DNA of 64,000 bases, from positions 1,157,485 through 1,221,484 of the forward strand of contig NW_006763136.1 in the NCBI RefSeq assembly GCF_000264905.1, in the 5' to 3' direction. How positions within the stretch are numbered: position 1 is the stretch's first letter; every line of letters starts with the position of its first letter. The position numbers were made by a program, and so were the translations under genes. Origin of the DNA: Stereum hirsutum FP-91666 SS1 (taxonomy: Eukaryota; Basidiomycota; Agaricomycetes; Russulales; Stereaceae). Shown here piece by piece: positions 48,401 through 59,943 of this stretch. The notes beneath the pieces were generated by a model. It had not been told where the DNA came from and searched no databases. It saw only the letters and a list, made by a program, of their open reading frames with translations.

Positions 48401-51400
48401 CAGCGTCGCAACCGTATCCAACACCGACGGGCCAACCTGTTACTGTATTCCCGCCACCTCCGATGATGACAGGCTATGTACCAAGTAGAAGGTCTTCCCA
48501 TCGCTCAGGACGAGAGTCTCCTGTACTTGTTAGCGAGCCTGTCGTGCACGTTCCACGCTCCCCGACGTATTCCCCAAGTCACGGAAGGGGCTCCCGTCGC
48601 CGCTACTCCCCGGATTACTATGACCATCACTACAGGGATCGGTCGCACTCACCCGAGTATTATTACAGGCGGGATCGAGATCGTGGGCGCTCTCGGTCGC
48701 GCTCCCCCTATGATGACAGGTATGGATATGGGTCGAGGTCTCCCGGACGTGGCACTCGGTACAGTCGAGGACGCTGGCGCTCACCTGAGTATTACCGCAC
48801 ACAATATAGGAGCCGCTCTCGCTCACCTCTCTGGTATCGCGCGAGGGACTTTCTCCGAGGAGGTCGTTCCCCTTCTTCTGACCATTATCGACATTACCGG
48901 GGTAGGTCTCATTCACCGACTTACTATCGCGAGCGTGACCGCGCAGATCATCGACACTATCGTCCCCGGCCTCGATCTCGCTCTCCGGTGTACGAATCCG
49001 GTGACGTTTATCCACACCCCGGATCGCGTACGCATTCCATCGTTCCTAGCGGAAGACCGACGCGTGTGCCTACTATGGTCGAAGACTTCGGTGGGGAGGA
49101 GGAAGTGATACAGCACCCAGATTTCGAACATCAGCCAAGTCGTACCACGAGCCGCCGAAGCCATAGACCACCGACGGAGGTGGGAGTCGACTCGCGAGGA
49201 CGGACTCCTACACGCTATGGCCAACCTTACAGGGAGTGGTCTCACTCTCCAACCTGGTATCGTACACGACAACGATATCCTGATCGCTCTCCCTCTACCG
49301 ATTATTATCAGCAACATTACGCAGGAAGGTCGCAGTCACCAAGACATTATCGAGAGCGTGATAGGGCGGATCGACAGCAATACCCCGGGCCACAGGGTCC
49401 ATCTCGCAGACCTAGTACTCGAGCTCCAACTCAAGTCCCATCCCGAGTCCCATCATCGGAGGTGGTGGAAGTGCCATTCTCACATAGACCATCGCACGCA
49501 GCGTCTCATGCCCCGACGGAAATTCCCGGGTTCGGATACGACGAGGAACCCCGTGGTCGTCCTCGCTCTCGAACTCCGTCTTACACCGAACGTTACAGGA
49601 GTCGGTCTCACTCACCTGAGTGGTACAGACGTCGTGACAGGCATGCTCATGGTCGTTCTGCTTCCTCCGATTACTACCGGAGACATTATGGGGATCGGTC
49701 GCAGTCTCCTCTCTGGTACCGTGCTCGAGATCGCGAAGAACGAGCAGGAGGTCGTCGTGGATCGCCAATAGACACGCCTTACGATCCCGGTGCTATCCCT
49801 CCCCGTTCCCGCCGATCGGCCTCGTATGTAGCCCCGCCAGGCGTGGATATGGAGGAAGTGGAGGATGAAGGCGTCGAACCTCTTGATCGCGAGCCGACTA
49901 TCGCACATGTACGGAGCGAAGGGGCCCCTAGCATCTCCCATGGGGCACTTCCCACAGTCGTCCACGTCAGGGGTAGCCCCGAAAGAGGCGCACCTTGTAA
50001 GTATCTCTTCCTTGATTCATATTTCTGTCACCGGATCTGAGTTCCTACCCCTTGAATTAGCCACTCTCTATGAACATCCTCAAGAGGGACTTGAAGAGGA
50101 GTATGAGGAAGGTGCACATCCTTCAGAGCTTGAAGACTTAGAGCAACAGATTCGGCAGACACCAAGTGGCGTGCCATTCATTCCCACCAGTCGGTCCGAA
50201 GCGGGTGCGTCCCGCCCTCCTCCACCTGGCGCTGTCTACGATGAACCTTTCCACGGGGAGCATTTGCTGAGCGAGGAAGGGACATTCGAGGAGGACCGTA
50301 CTGGCGCACACCCTCTTCCCTCTGGTCCTTCTGGTCCGGGAGATCTTGCCTACGATGATGCAGAGCGGGCGAGGCATGAGAGGTTCGGCGAGGTTGAGCG
50401 GCAGATGTTGGACCTTACACGAGCGACTGAGGAGGCTGAGAACGCTCGCGAAGATGCATTCCGCCACAACGAGGAATCGCGCGACCGCATCTTCGAGGAG
50501 AACGAGGCGAGACGGGATCAGGAAGCTGGCGAGCGGAGGGACGAAATATGGCGAGACCTTGAGGGTAGACTTGCTACTCTGCCTGCCCCCTCGCCGACTC
50601 CCGTTCCTATTCCTACAGAGGAGCCCATCCCCGTACCAGCAGGAGAGGAAGAGTTTGAAGAACACGGCGAGGGCGCAGACGGCTTGGGTTCAGCTGAGCG
50701 TCCTGCGTCTATCATCGAGACCATCCGCTCTTCAGCTAGGGATGCAGCGGTTCAACGCGATACCCAGATCGCCGAGATCGTCAAGGGTGAACGGGAGGAA
50801 ACAGCGCGGCAGTTTGACGCCGTCATGGAAGATCGCAGACGTCATGATGAAGAGCTGGCCGAAGAACGTCAACGCCTGCATGAAGAACGCGACAGACGCA
50901 TTGTGGAGCTAGAGGAGGAGTTGGCTAGGGTACGAGGGGAGCTTGACAACGAAAAGCAGCTCCGTATTACGGAAGAAGCTGAACGGCGTGAGATGGAGAG
51001 GGCGGAGACGATAGAGCGCGACGAGGCGGTGAGGCAGCAGCTCGGTGACATCACCAATCTCGTCCAGGAGCAGCGCGACGAATGCCAGATGAAGAAGGAA
51101 TTGAACGAGGAGCGATGGAACGAGAAGTTGACGAGGAGGGAGGAGAAGAAGGCAGATATGGACGCCCTGAAGGAGATGATGTCGGAGATGTTGGCAGTAC
51201 AGCGTGCTGCCAAGGAGGCATGCGAAGAGGATAGAGCAAATGCTGTTACAAAGTCTGGTAAGATTCGTTGTCGTTGATGGCCACGTAGACGTGCTAATTC
51301 GTGGACCAGACATCGAAAACCTCGTCGAAGACCTGCGTCGGGAGAACAATTCTCTGCGGGAGATGTTTGAGACTTTCACTGATTGTGAGTATCCATTATG

Positions 51401-52269
51401 TTAATTTTAGACCATTATCTGACGGTCTCTTTACCCTAGCTTGGACCGCCGAGAACAAAAAGCAATATGATGAGCTCGTGCAGATCATCCGAGATACCGC
51501 CCACGAGCAAGTGCCGTTTAACGTGCAAGGAGTAAGAGTTCTGATCATCTTCATACGAACTTATAATTGATCGCTGATCTCGGTGAATTAGTATCTGGAT
51601 GAATTCAGTAAATCATTAGCTGCTGAGGTGCGTATGCTCCTAGGTGAAGTCGGGAAACTTCGTGAAGAAAAGCGAGCTCTTCAACAGTAAGTGTCCACGT
51701 CATTCGTAAAATAAAAATTCGGAACTGACATCTTTTGCAGTGAGATGGGGTGGCTGTTATGCATGCGTAGCAAGTACGGTCCCGGTGGAGAGTTCGACCC
51801 CGATTGGTGAGATTATATCCCTCAGGATTTTTATTTATTTACCTGACCACCTTTCAATGACCATAGGAAACCCACCGGCGGCCCTCTGGCAGCCCAAGCC
51901 GAACCGGCACCCCCTCCTGAGGTACCTCCTCCCATGCCCATGGAACCCCCTCGTACGGCCTGGCGTAACGTGACTGCGAGAACCTCCCGTGGAAGACGCC
52001 GCAGAGCCGAGTCGAACCCACCTCCGGAGGCAGTTCCGACGATGGACCCGCGCTACCACCAAGCTGGAGGCTCTTGGGCTACATGGCAGCGTATGTCATC
52101 TCCCGTGTTTAAGTGACTTCGTGTTGACTGATTTATTTTGTGCGTGTTCCCAGCTGATCCCAACATAGAGTATACACCACCACCTACTGTCCCACAGACG
52201 TTGCTTGCTCCTGAGGCCCCGAGAGGCCTATTTGGCCCTCGTTCGCCTAACAACTCTGTTCGAGGATGA
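39488..52269 (+). CDS. Giant PH-domain, coiled-coil scaffold protein with RS-like repeats, 3815 aa
   Basis: The 17 exons are 39488-39596, 39836-41220, 41397-41803, 41890-44662, 44758-46611, 46700-46771, 46841-46948, 47007-47057, 47117-47303, 47360-49996, 50061-51257, 51310-51384, 51440-51531, 51592-51686, 51741-51806, 51867-52090 and 52154-52269; all phases agree. Layout: Ser/Thr-rich arm (1-498); a PH-like domain (about 499-634, opening PLRIGLLWYLNV, closing ERVRWVSAIW); a long Ser/Thr/Pro region with a Cys repeat (about 1070-1150); short helical segments (DINRLLGWLNERE, LRELLNNVKDQVEALWDG, DQQRELMRYMTNLNDWLDRD); Pro-rich linkers. An RS-like block of about 390 residues (roughly 2730-3120) repeats SxSPxWYRxR. 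A long coiled coil follows (about 3300-3640), then a Pro-rich tail. It is presumably a membrane- or cortex-linked scaffold (inference). Two genes are an alternative: exon 5 begins with ATG at 44758 after the weakest donor (GTAGGT), but a CTGAC branch-like site supports splicing. Confidence 0.8.
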
Positions 52270-52926
52270 ACGCTTTGTGTACTTTTTTGTTTTTGGCTTT
52301 TTTCTATTCCTGATTTTCTTGTCTCTGTAATGCCAAGCTGTTTGTATGTAAACCAGTGTCTGATCTGACGAATGACGACGACTGATGAGGATCTTCGGTT
52401 GATTTACGAAGTGATGATTGACGATGCTTTACGATACCTCTCTTTTTGTAGTATGCTTATCGACTTTTTCCCGTGATTTCTTCTCCCCTCCCTGTTTTCC
52501 GAATACATGCTTCTCTTTCCTCTCCCCTATGTTGTTGTACAAAAATGTCTTGGAATTCTATATTTTTGGTTGCTCAAAACCCGTATCGCATCTTCCACCG
52601 GGCCACCGCCTTCATCTTCGACGTCGGGATTAACCGATGGGTCTATTCTAGTTCGGCTGGCTCCGGTTCCTTGACCTCATTTACAGTCCCACTTTGCAAG
52701 TATGTGGATCTTCGCACCTCAGAGAAGAGGAACTGACTAGTCTCGCTGAACGAACAGAGATTCTTTGCTCCCGTCAATTGTCCCGCTCAAAGTTTGAATC
52801 ACATCATGGACTCAGACCCCAACTCAAGCACAAAGGCCCTGGCCCAAGAATTTTACACATCATTCCAGTCCTCCCGCTTTAGTTCGTCTTTGCTATTTTT
52901 CTTTCCGAGACTGATATCCTACTAAA
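52270..52926. other. Spacer between scaffold gene and TBCC
   Basis: 3' flank of the scaffold gene and promoter of the TBCC gene. No gene supported. Confidence 0.5.
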
Positions 52927-54066
52927 ATGGCCGCGTGGACCTTCATATACACAGAAATCACTGAGCAACTCGACGGTCTGCTCAAGTCGAAGCCTACGGC
53001 TGATGCGCTGCAACCAGTCTCTCAAGAGATCGCTCAACTACGGAAGAGACTAGTCGATGGTACTGACCTTCTTCCGGCCTACGATCAAAGACAATGCGAG
53101 GCCGTAGGTCTCAGCGTATTTAGATTATCATCTGCCCGCACTGAAATCTGTGACACATAATTAGCAAATGACGGCTCTAGAGACTCATCTTGAAAGCATC
53201 CGGTCTTCTGCTACAGCCAAACCAAAATTTTCCTTTCAACGCAAGACGAACAAATCTTCTTCCTCTGTTGTAGGCAATACAATAAAATCGGGCACACCTG
53301 CGCCACGTGTACCGGCCACAGAGCCAGCCTCGACGTTTTACACTCTTCAAAAGCATGCTCATCGGTACCTCACCTCCGCATCTCTTCCACCCCCAACACC
53401 AGGCCAGCCACAGTCGGACTTAACCATATCGGATCTGGACCATTGCATCGTCAATCTGTGCTCGTCAACCGCTCAGTATCAGTTAGATTCGGAACAGCCC
53501 TGGTCGCATGCCTTGACGGCCTTGCATATTTGGAACCTTCGTTCAACAATTGTGTTGTTGCCAAATATATCGGGTAGTGTACTGCTCCATGATCTCGAGG
53601 GGTGTATTATTGTATCTTCGTGTCACCAGGCGAGTAGATTCGACATTCAGCGTTTTCGTAGGGAGCTGACAATATTGATGAACTAGTTTCGAATGCATAC
53701 TTCCAAGGATGTCGCTGTATACCTGAACATACCCTCAAGTCCCATCATAGAACATTGCTCACAGATTTTGTTTTCTGAGTATCCTTCCTTCATCGATCCG
53801 TCATTGTCTTTGGAAGAGGTGGTGAGAGACTGCCTTGATTCATTTAGTTTTGGTCGTTAATCGCAGTCTCCCTCCTGTAGTCTCGAAGTAATCATGTGAA
53901 CGTCCTCGACTTTTCGCATATCATCACTACGACCCCATCACCAAACTGGTCACTTATCCCCGAATCAAAGCAGATCAGCAAAGATGGCTGGGCTGGATTG
54001 ATGACGTTCGGTGGCGGCGAGGGAAACATCGACGAGATGTTGAGCAGATATGACATCAAGAATTGA
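52927..54066 (+). CDS. CIN2: Tubulin-folding cofactor C (TBCC/Cin2-like)
   Basis: Acts as the GTPase-activating cofactor in the last step of alpha/beta-tubulin heterodimer assembly. Exons are 52927-53103, 53165-53629, 53687-53821 and 53881-54066 (320 aa). The N-terminal helical bundle is residues 1-85 (spectrin-like TBCC-N), followed by a Ser/Pro linker. The C-terminal TBCC/C-CAP beta-helix (about 130-320) includes VLLHDLEGCIIVSSCHQFRM, then HTSKDVAVYLNI and PSSPIIEHCSQILFSEYP. The Gln-x-Arg of the catalytic arginine finger appears as QFR across the exon 2/3 junction. That junction needs a GC-AG intron (donor GCGAGT at 53630, acceptor at 53686), since no GT donor restores the conserved sequence. 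The C-terminal part is shorter than in animals, as in other fungi. Confidence 0.86.
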
Positions 54067-55156
54067 AGTGCTAGGTATTCTACCTACTCTCTTCCCTACT
54101 GGAAGGCGACCAGCGTTTCGAGATCAAGCTCATCGGTGTCTTACCTGCCATTGTGGCGTTTCCTACACAGAATTTCTTCTCCGACACGCGGTTCTCCGAG
54201 GCAAGACTACTCAGTGGATTTCTTCATATCGAGCGGCCTCTCTTGTCTTTCTCCTCGCTTGTATCCCAGGGATGGCCACCAACAGGTTCGATGATTGTAT
54301 GAGTCGAGCATCGATTTTCTGACCTTGTCCAGACTCGTGACAGCATCTATGATGGGTATGTGACGGCTGTACGAGTAAGTTGTATCTGTGCCTCGTTCAG
54401 AATTCTTTTCGAAAGGGCGAGCATCAAAGGACTTCACTGCGCAGAAGTTTCTTCTGACAACTCAAGTAGGTGCTCCATTACCGTCCATATGTACAGTGCA
54501 GAGGAGCTCCTTCCGCCGGGTGCTAGAAAATAACTCTGAGGAGGCTATCGTTGCCAAGACTGTTCACTCGTATCCACTACGCACAGTTCATAAGCGAGGC
54601 TGTACAGCGCGTTTCATAATAAGGGCATTCCTCTCCTCATATCAGGCCTGCTTTCCATCTGTCCATCGTGCTCAAACCCCTGCCTCACAGTTGAGACTGT
54701 TCGCACACTGCCTTCCTACCCGTCTTCATCACGACCATCAGAATCTACTCTTGGAACGTGAACGCGCGGTTTATAAAAGAGACGGCGCATCTTGGTTGAC
54801 TGACAATTTTTGTTGTTCTTTCCACCTCACACTCGTTTGCCTGCGAACCTTTCAGCACCGTGAAGGACTAGCCCATCTGCCCCCGCCAGTCATCATCCAC
54901 CCAGAGCATTCTTGAGGAACTCGAGTATAGCATGGGAGACGTTTGTGAATGCATCTTTTGCCTCTGCTCTTCATGCTGTCCGTCCTCCTAAAATGTCCCC
55001 TTTATTCTTGCAATCTTGACCGACCGCACCGTCTTATATACCCCTAGGCTTTATCTTCACCTGCGCCTCGCCAAATGGAGTTGGACCCAGTACGCACTTC
55101 ATTTCCCCTCTTCTTCCTTCATTAATCCTTCATTTCCCTTCCTCTAACGCCCATGC
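54067..55156. other. Intergenic, TBCC to small membrane protein gene
   Basis: No domain or coherent exon chain. A TATA-like run at 55034-55040 lies about 117 bp upstream of the ATG at 55157. Frames such as 54388-54915 lack recognisable content. Confidence 0.45.
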
Positions 55157-55450
55157 ATGGTTCTATTCATAGCTATATGCTTCTGTTGTAAAAGCAAGCG
55201 GCGCGAAGAAGATGACGTCGACTTAGGCTACGAAGCAGAAATGCAAAACCCATCTCAAGATCCTGGTGCACCCGCGACTGGTCGCGGCTCCTCCAACCCT
55301 TACGATCCTTCGAATCGCCGTTCGCAAAACAAAGAACCAGGACAATACCCAGGGCGTGAAAGACCTTCTCCAGAAACTCACGGGAATGGTGACGGAAATG
55401 TTAATGGCAATGGCCCGGTGAATGGGCCTACGTCGGTGGTAGAGAAGTGA
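55157..55450 (+). CDS. Small membrane-tethered protein of unknown function, 97 aa
   Basis: A single exon from ATG 55157. It starts with a short hydrophobic, Cys-containing segment (MVLFIAICFCCKSKRR) directly followed by a basic stop-transfer cluster, then an acidic patch (EEDDVD) and a long disordered tail rich in Gly, Asn, Pro and Arg. The segment is short for a full transmembrane helix and the three Cys near the membrane face could be palmitoylated. A TATA-like site lies 117 bp upstream. No family recognised. An upstream ATG at 55076 with a donor-like GTACGC does not splice into this frame. Confidence 0.5.
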   Translation: MVLFIAICFCCKSKRREEDDVDLGYEAEMQNPSQDPGAPATGRGSSNPYDPSNRRSQNKEPGQYPGRERPSPETHGNGDGNVNGNGPVNGPTSVVEK

Positions 55451-57433
55451 TGCGGAGAGGTGTGCGTCTACGGTCTATTCCATGCACAATGACAGCGTTA
55501 AATAACTGATTTGGGGCTCAAGTGGTGACAATCTAGGAGGTCATTTTGCGGTGGCACAACGCGAGCTGTCTGGGACACACTGCTTTTTCCGTCTCGTTCT
55601 GTTTCCATCTATACCCCATCGGCCTGCCGTCGCGGCCATCACGCTGCACGGCATGGAGCATAACAAACTATACCAAATCTCTGAAGGGGGTTACCTCTCT
55701 AACATCTTGACGGAGACGTGTATAGCCTATGTGGCATGATGTATCATTTGATATGGGCATCTCCATTGTACATCGATGGCCGTTTCGTTGCCTTCATTGT
55801 CTTCGTCTGCTTGGTGCGCACTAATACACCTTGGCCTCGGTACTTTCGTTGAGCCTGCTAACATTTATCGTCTCTCTCCATGGACCCGATGTCCTTCTCA
55901 TCGTTCAGGTCAAACTCTCTCAACCTTCTCTCACATCCTTAGGTCATCATGGTCTCAAGCTCTCAAACCAGGCTTGACTATGTATTTGGCGACTTTATCG
56001 CGTCGGGTTATCCTCGTCATCTACTCGGTTCATCTTCCCTTTCATAGTTGAGATGCGAACTTTACAGTGAAGGGTCCAAGCGCGATCATCACGCGGCAGA
56101 GTCTCAAACTCCGACCCTTCGAGTTTGTTCTCCTTGCAAACTTACCCTGCACCCATAAGTAGTGCTCCTTCATGCATCTGGGGCACCCTTGTTGTTCTAT
56201 TGATTCTCTCATGTCGTGAGCCGTGAACCTTCCAGCGCGCTCGATACCCATCGATTTCTGCTCCCGAACGAACGCGAACGCGAACGCGAGCAGACTTGAA
56301 CGTTATCCAGTGTTCATCCAGTCTCGCCAAGCCTCCCCGGCTTCATCGACTCCGATTTTGTTCCTCACCGTTTCCAACTCCTGAGATCTGAGCTTTCGAA
56401 ACGCGGCTTGCCCGGGAAAGACAGAACTCGAATACTTCTTCATGCTGCACGCGGTGACTATATGCTGACCATGTTTACGACATCCCACAAGCTGCAAGGT
56501 TCTGAGTTCCGTCATGATTGGCTCTGCATATCTTCATGAGCGTCGGTGCACATCAGTAAGCGATATATCACGTTCATCCGGCAGACACAGCAAGGTTCTT
56601 CCCTGTTCTTCCTCAATTTCGCTCCCTCAATTTCCTTCGGGCCACCTCGAGTCCGCTACTGAAAATCGAAACTGTCTGGCCCTTCTTTTCCGTTCCATTC
56701 GGGGAGATCGTTCTTTATCTTGTTCGCTCTACCGGCGTTTGCAATTGCTTAGAAGACTTTCTTCAACCCTGGACCAGGGCTACTCGGTATAACTCTCGAT
56801 GCACGACGACCTGCTCTCAGGCTGTCTCTGCAGCTGAGAAGGTTCTCAATGTGTGGCGGTGGGCATACGTTGGATTCCTGCAGGCTTTACGGCTGCCCTT
56901 GAGGTTGAGTTCGCTGCCCACCTACCAAATCCGCACACACTTCTTCCCATTCGAGCTTCTAATTCCAGAAATATGTAAATTGCCATCAAAAGAAGATCTT
57001 GAGCATGGAGCGACCTTACAGAGAGCTTACACGGAGGACGGCCGCCTAGATTCCCCACCAGTGCGACCTTCGTCACAGGCCTAGGTTACAGCTATAGCAT
57101 TCCGGTCTCAGGCCCAGCGTCTCCAGAGCCTAAGGGAAAGGCGGGGTTTTCTGCCTCCTTCTCTGCTCGTGCAACATTTGAACCTTAGCCAGCGTCACCC
57201 TATACCTGCCGAGAGAATTATACCTTTTGATATCGAGATCTCGCGGGATACCGGCGGTACGTATCCATACACGGTGGCAAGTCTTTTGACCATGGTTCTC
57301 TTGGGCGCGCTGCATCTACCCTGCAAGCGACAATCATCACGACCACGCCGACCAAGACCACTACCTTCGTCGCCAACGACTCCCCCCGGTGCCCACCTGC
57401 TCGACTAGACCGACGCTCTGTTATATACGCGAG
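55451..57433. other. Gene-poor stretch
   Basis: Two kilobases without a supportable gene. Frames at 56514-56792 and 56851-57084 (plus) are short and have no motif. A CGAACG simple repeat lies near 56264-56288. Confidence 0.45.
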
Positions 57434-57726
57434 ATGCCTGCCAATGAACCATCAACATGCGGTGAGTGGCTTTGAAGGCGTTAACGATTGCTGGGATGAG
57501 CGGGAGTGCTGATCCAGCTTTAGGCTCCGTCTGCTCGCTCTGCCTGAGATCGTTCTGTGGGATCTGCGGTTTCGACGGTACTGGCGATACGGCACAACCC
57601 ACACAAAAACAACCCTCGAATACACCAGGGAATGTGAAGCCTACGGCGCAACAGCCTACAGCGTCGAGCAAGATGACTGCGTCAGCGAACACGGACAGTG
57701 GATTTGGAAGCGGGTCGAGAAGCTGA
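57434..57726 (+). CDS. Small Cys-rich protein A, 78 aa
   Basis: Two exons, 57434-57461 and 57518-57726. The N-terminal third carries all Cys: MPANEPSTC, then LGSVCSLCLRSFCGICGF, five Cys within about 20 residues. The rest is a disordered Gln/Thr/Ser/Pro tail. No signal peptide. The intron interrupts the frame in phase 1 right after a Cys codon (TGC-G), exactly as in the neighbour at 58380, which points to a related gene pair. The hydrophobic, Cys-dense segment may associate with membranes through acylation or as a CYSTM-like helix (inference). Family not identified. Confidence 0.6.
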
Positions 57727-57727
57727 G

Positions 57728-57753
57728 TGGTGGTGGTGGTGGTGGTGGTGATG
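57728..57753. repeat. GGT trinucleotide microsatellite
   Basis: About eight GGT units directly after the stop codon of the preceding gene, in its probable 3' UTR. Length polymorphism between strains would be expected. Confidence 0.8.
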
Positions 57754-58379
57754 GTTTTCTTCATTCCTTCGGTTCGGGATTTGTGTTTGGTGTTGTATGA
57801 ATCTGTAGATGGGCATACGGGTGAGTGGCATTCTTTCTAGTTTCCGTAATCCGGGATAGCAGATTCTGAAACATCGTCCGTTGCAGTGGTCGAGGATCGG
57901 GTTTCGCTCGAGTTGGGCGACAAGTCCGCGGATTTGGATGGAAAGGGGACCGTTGCTGCATCTCCTTCGGACTGTACGATGAGTTGCTCGGTCATTTATT
58001 TGTTTTCGCTGGTTGTTCGTCTATTTTGTATGGGTCCTTCGACATCTCGGTTTTGCTGCTGTGAAGAACTGCCACCTCGACGGTTGGCGCGGAGGAATGG
58101 CGTCGTTAACGCCACCACGTGGGATCGGGCCGCGCCGAGGTTGTCGGCATTACTTACGCCCAAGTAGGAAGGTGGTCCGCTGGTTTTGACTTGGAATGAC
58201 ATCGTGCGAAGTCTGTTCAGTTCTCTCCCGCTGCTAAAGCAATGCTTGCCACAGCTTGGACCTGCACACCCATCTATCACGGCGGTTAAGATATCCTTTA
58301 CACTATATTCTTGGAGGCTTAGAATCGCTAGTCTTACCCACTCTCTACATTACTAAAGCCTACTACAAGCTCAGACGAC
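57754..58379. other. Spacer between the two small Cys-rich genes
   Basis: No supportable gene; the 93-codon plus frame at 57886-58167 lacks a start context and any motif. Confidence 0.45.
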
Positions 58380-58764
58380 ATGGCTGAAGCAGGCGCGGAC
58401 GTAGGAGGTTGTTGCGGTATGTAGACCACCCTCACCGCACACATATGGATAATCACTGCGGAGACTAACCCGCCACCTTAATATTCTCGTTGTGCAGCTG
58501 TATTTTGCATCAGCATCTGGCAACCATTCTGCAACATGGGTACGTCGTGTTCACTAGGACTCACTGCACATCCTCTTTCCAAACTTGCTGATACGCTGTC
58601 CAGTCCCATTCGGATCAAAGTGCGGTACCTGTGGCCCTTGTGGATGTTTTGACAAGAGTTTTGCTCGCGAAGATAGCTTTGACGAAGGAGGAGACGAGAG
58701 GAGACCTGCACCAACAGTGGACTCACAACCTACAGAGTCGAAGTCTATGGCACAGGCTGGATGA
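58380..58764 (+). CDS. Small Cys-rich protein B, 79 aa
   Basis: Three exons, 58380-58416, 58498-58539 and 58604-58764. The Cys-rich part reads MAEAGADVGGCCG, then VFCISIWQPFCNM, then KCGTCGPCGCFDKSF: eight Cys in about 40 residues, ending in closely spaced C-x-x-C-x-x-C-x-C. An acidic and Pro/Thr/Ser-rich tail follows. Intron 1 has the same phase and the same position after a Cys codon as in the gene at 57434. No signal peptide, so disulphide-rich secretion is unlikely; metal binding or acylation at a membrane are possibilities (inference). Family not identified. Confidence 0.65.
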
Positions 58765-59943
58765 CCGCCGCACAGCTAACGAGCTCAGGGAGGCTCGGGC
58801 ACAAACTATCGTTGTTCTTATACGCGTCTTTCTCAGTGAGTCTGTCCTTTTCTCCTCTGGAAACGGTATTGATGGTGTGTTCTGCATGTGTGTTCTGCAT
58901 CAATTCTGGATAGTTGTGTTGCACCCTAGGACAATGTCACGGTATCATACTTATATGGACGATGGTACCCCGCTTGTTACACCCTTATATGAGATTTAGT
59001 ATACCGGGCTACAGCGCCTTCTCTTTGGCCGTATAATATACTCCGGTCGATTCTCATTCCAAGCTACTTGGGACGCAGCTCTTGAGGTTCCGTGGACCAT
59101 CACCATCGTGCAAAGATATCTCAAGCGCCCTCAGCTCAGCAGCGCACTACACTTCGAAGACCCGGCAGAGATACATCAGTCGTCCATCAGGCATACAAGC
59201 TCCGTCAACGCTCTCAGGATTCGACAGATATGATCAAGCAACTTCCTGTCCTGTTCGTATCCTGTTTCGTTCATGCAGGAATCGGGACACGATGCGACCT
59301 GTCATTGTTGACTGGGCGTTAAACGTTAATCCACCAACCATACGCTCTCCGTTGACTTAGCCTTTCGGCTTCCAACTGGCCCGCGTCAATGAATTAAGAA
59401 GGCTTTGGCCCCATACTAAGGACGTCCTCGACATCCTATCCCACCTGACCATTTCGCCATTCAATCCGGGTAAGGTCTCACAACCCTTTTCCATCAAAAT
59501 TGCGCACTTTCATACCGGAGTGTCGAAGGCGCAAACGTCTAACGTTAACAACTGATTGAGATGACGGATACGAACACCCCGAGACCGTAATGTGCAATTA
59601 TGATGGAAAATTGTGGCTCTGAACGTTGGATGTTGGATTTTGAACGTAGACGGCTTGCCCTTCTGTAATACGAACTTACGTCTACAATTTGACCTCGGAG
59701 CACTGGAGTATCGACATGTCCTGTGGCACGCGTTTCTCATACATCAGACATTGTGACTTTCGCTAAAGGTCTTGCGGAGAGCACCTTCCAGTCACGATGA
59801 GGATATAGTGTTCAAGTCAATTCCTCCATCAGAGATACAGATAAGTATGAAGGGAGCTCCTGTTCACGACGCGATCTCACAGCAACTAACATCGAGAACA
59901 CTCCGTCCGAGATCTATATTCCCATAGCAAGCGAACAAGCGGT
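58765..59943. other. Intergenic, 3' flank of ATP3
   Basis: More than a kilobase without a supportable gene. Frames at 59082-59360 have no motif. Confidence 0.5.

Noticed and set aside
57886..58167. Third small Cys protein between the two called ones
   Set aside because: Lacks the N-terminal Cys pattern and the shared intron, and no reliable start codon.
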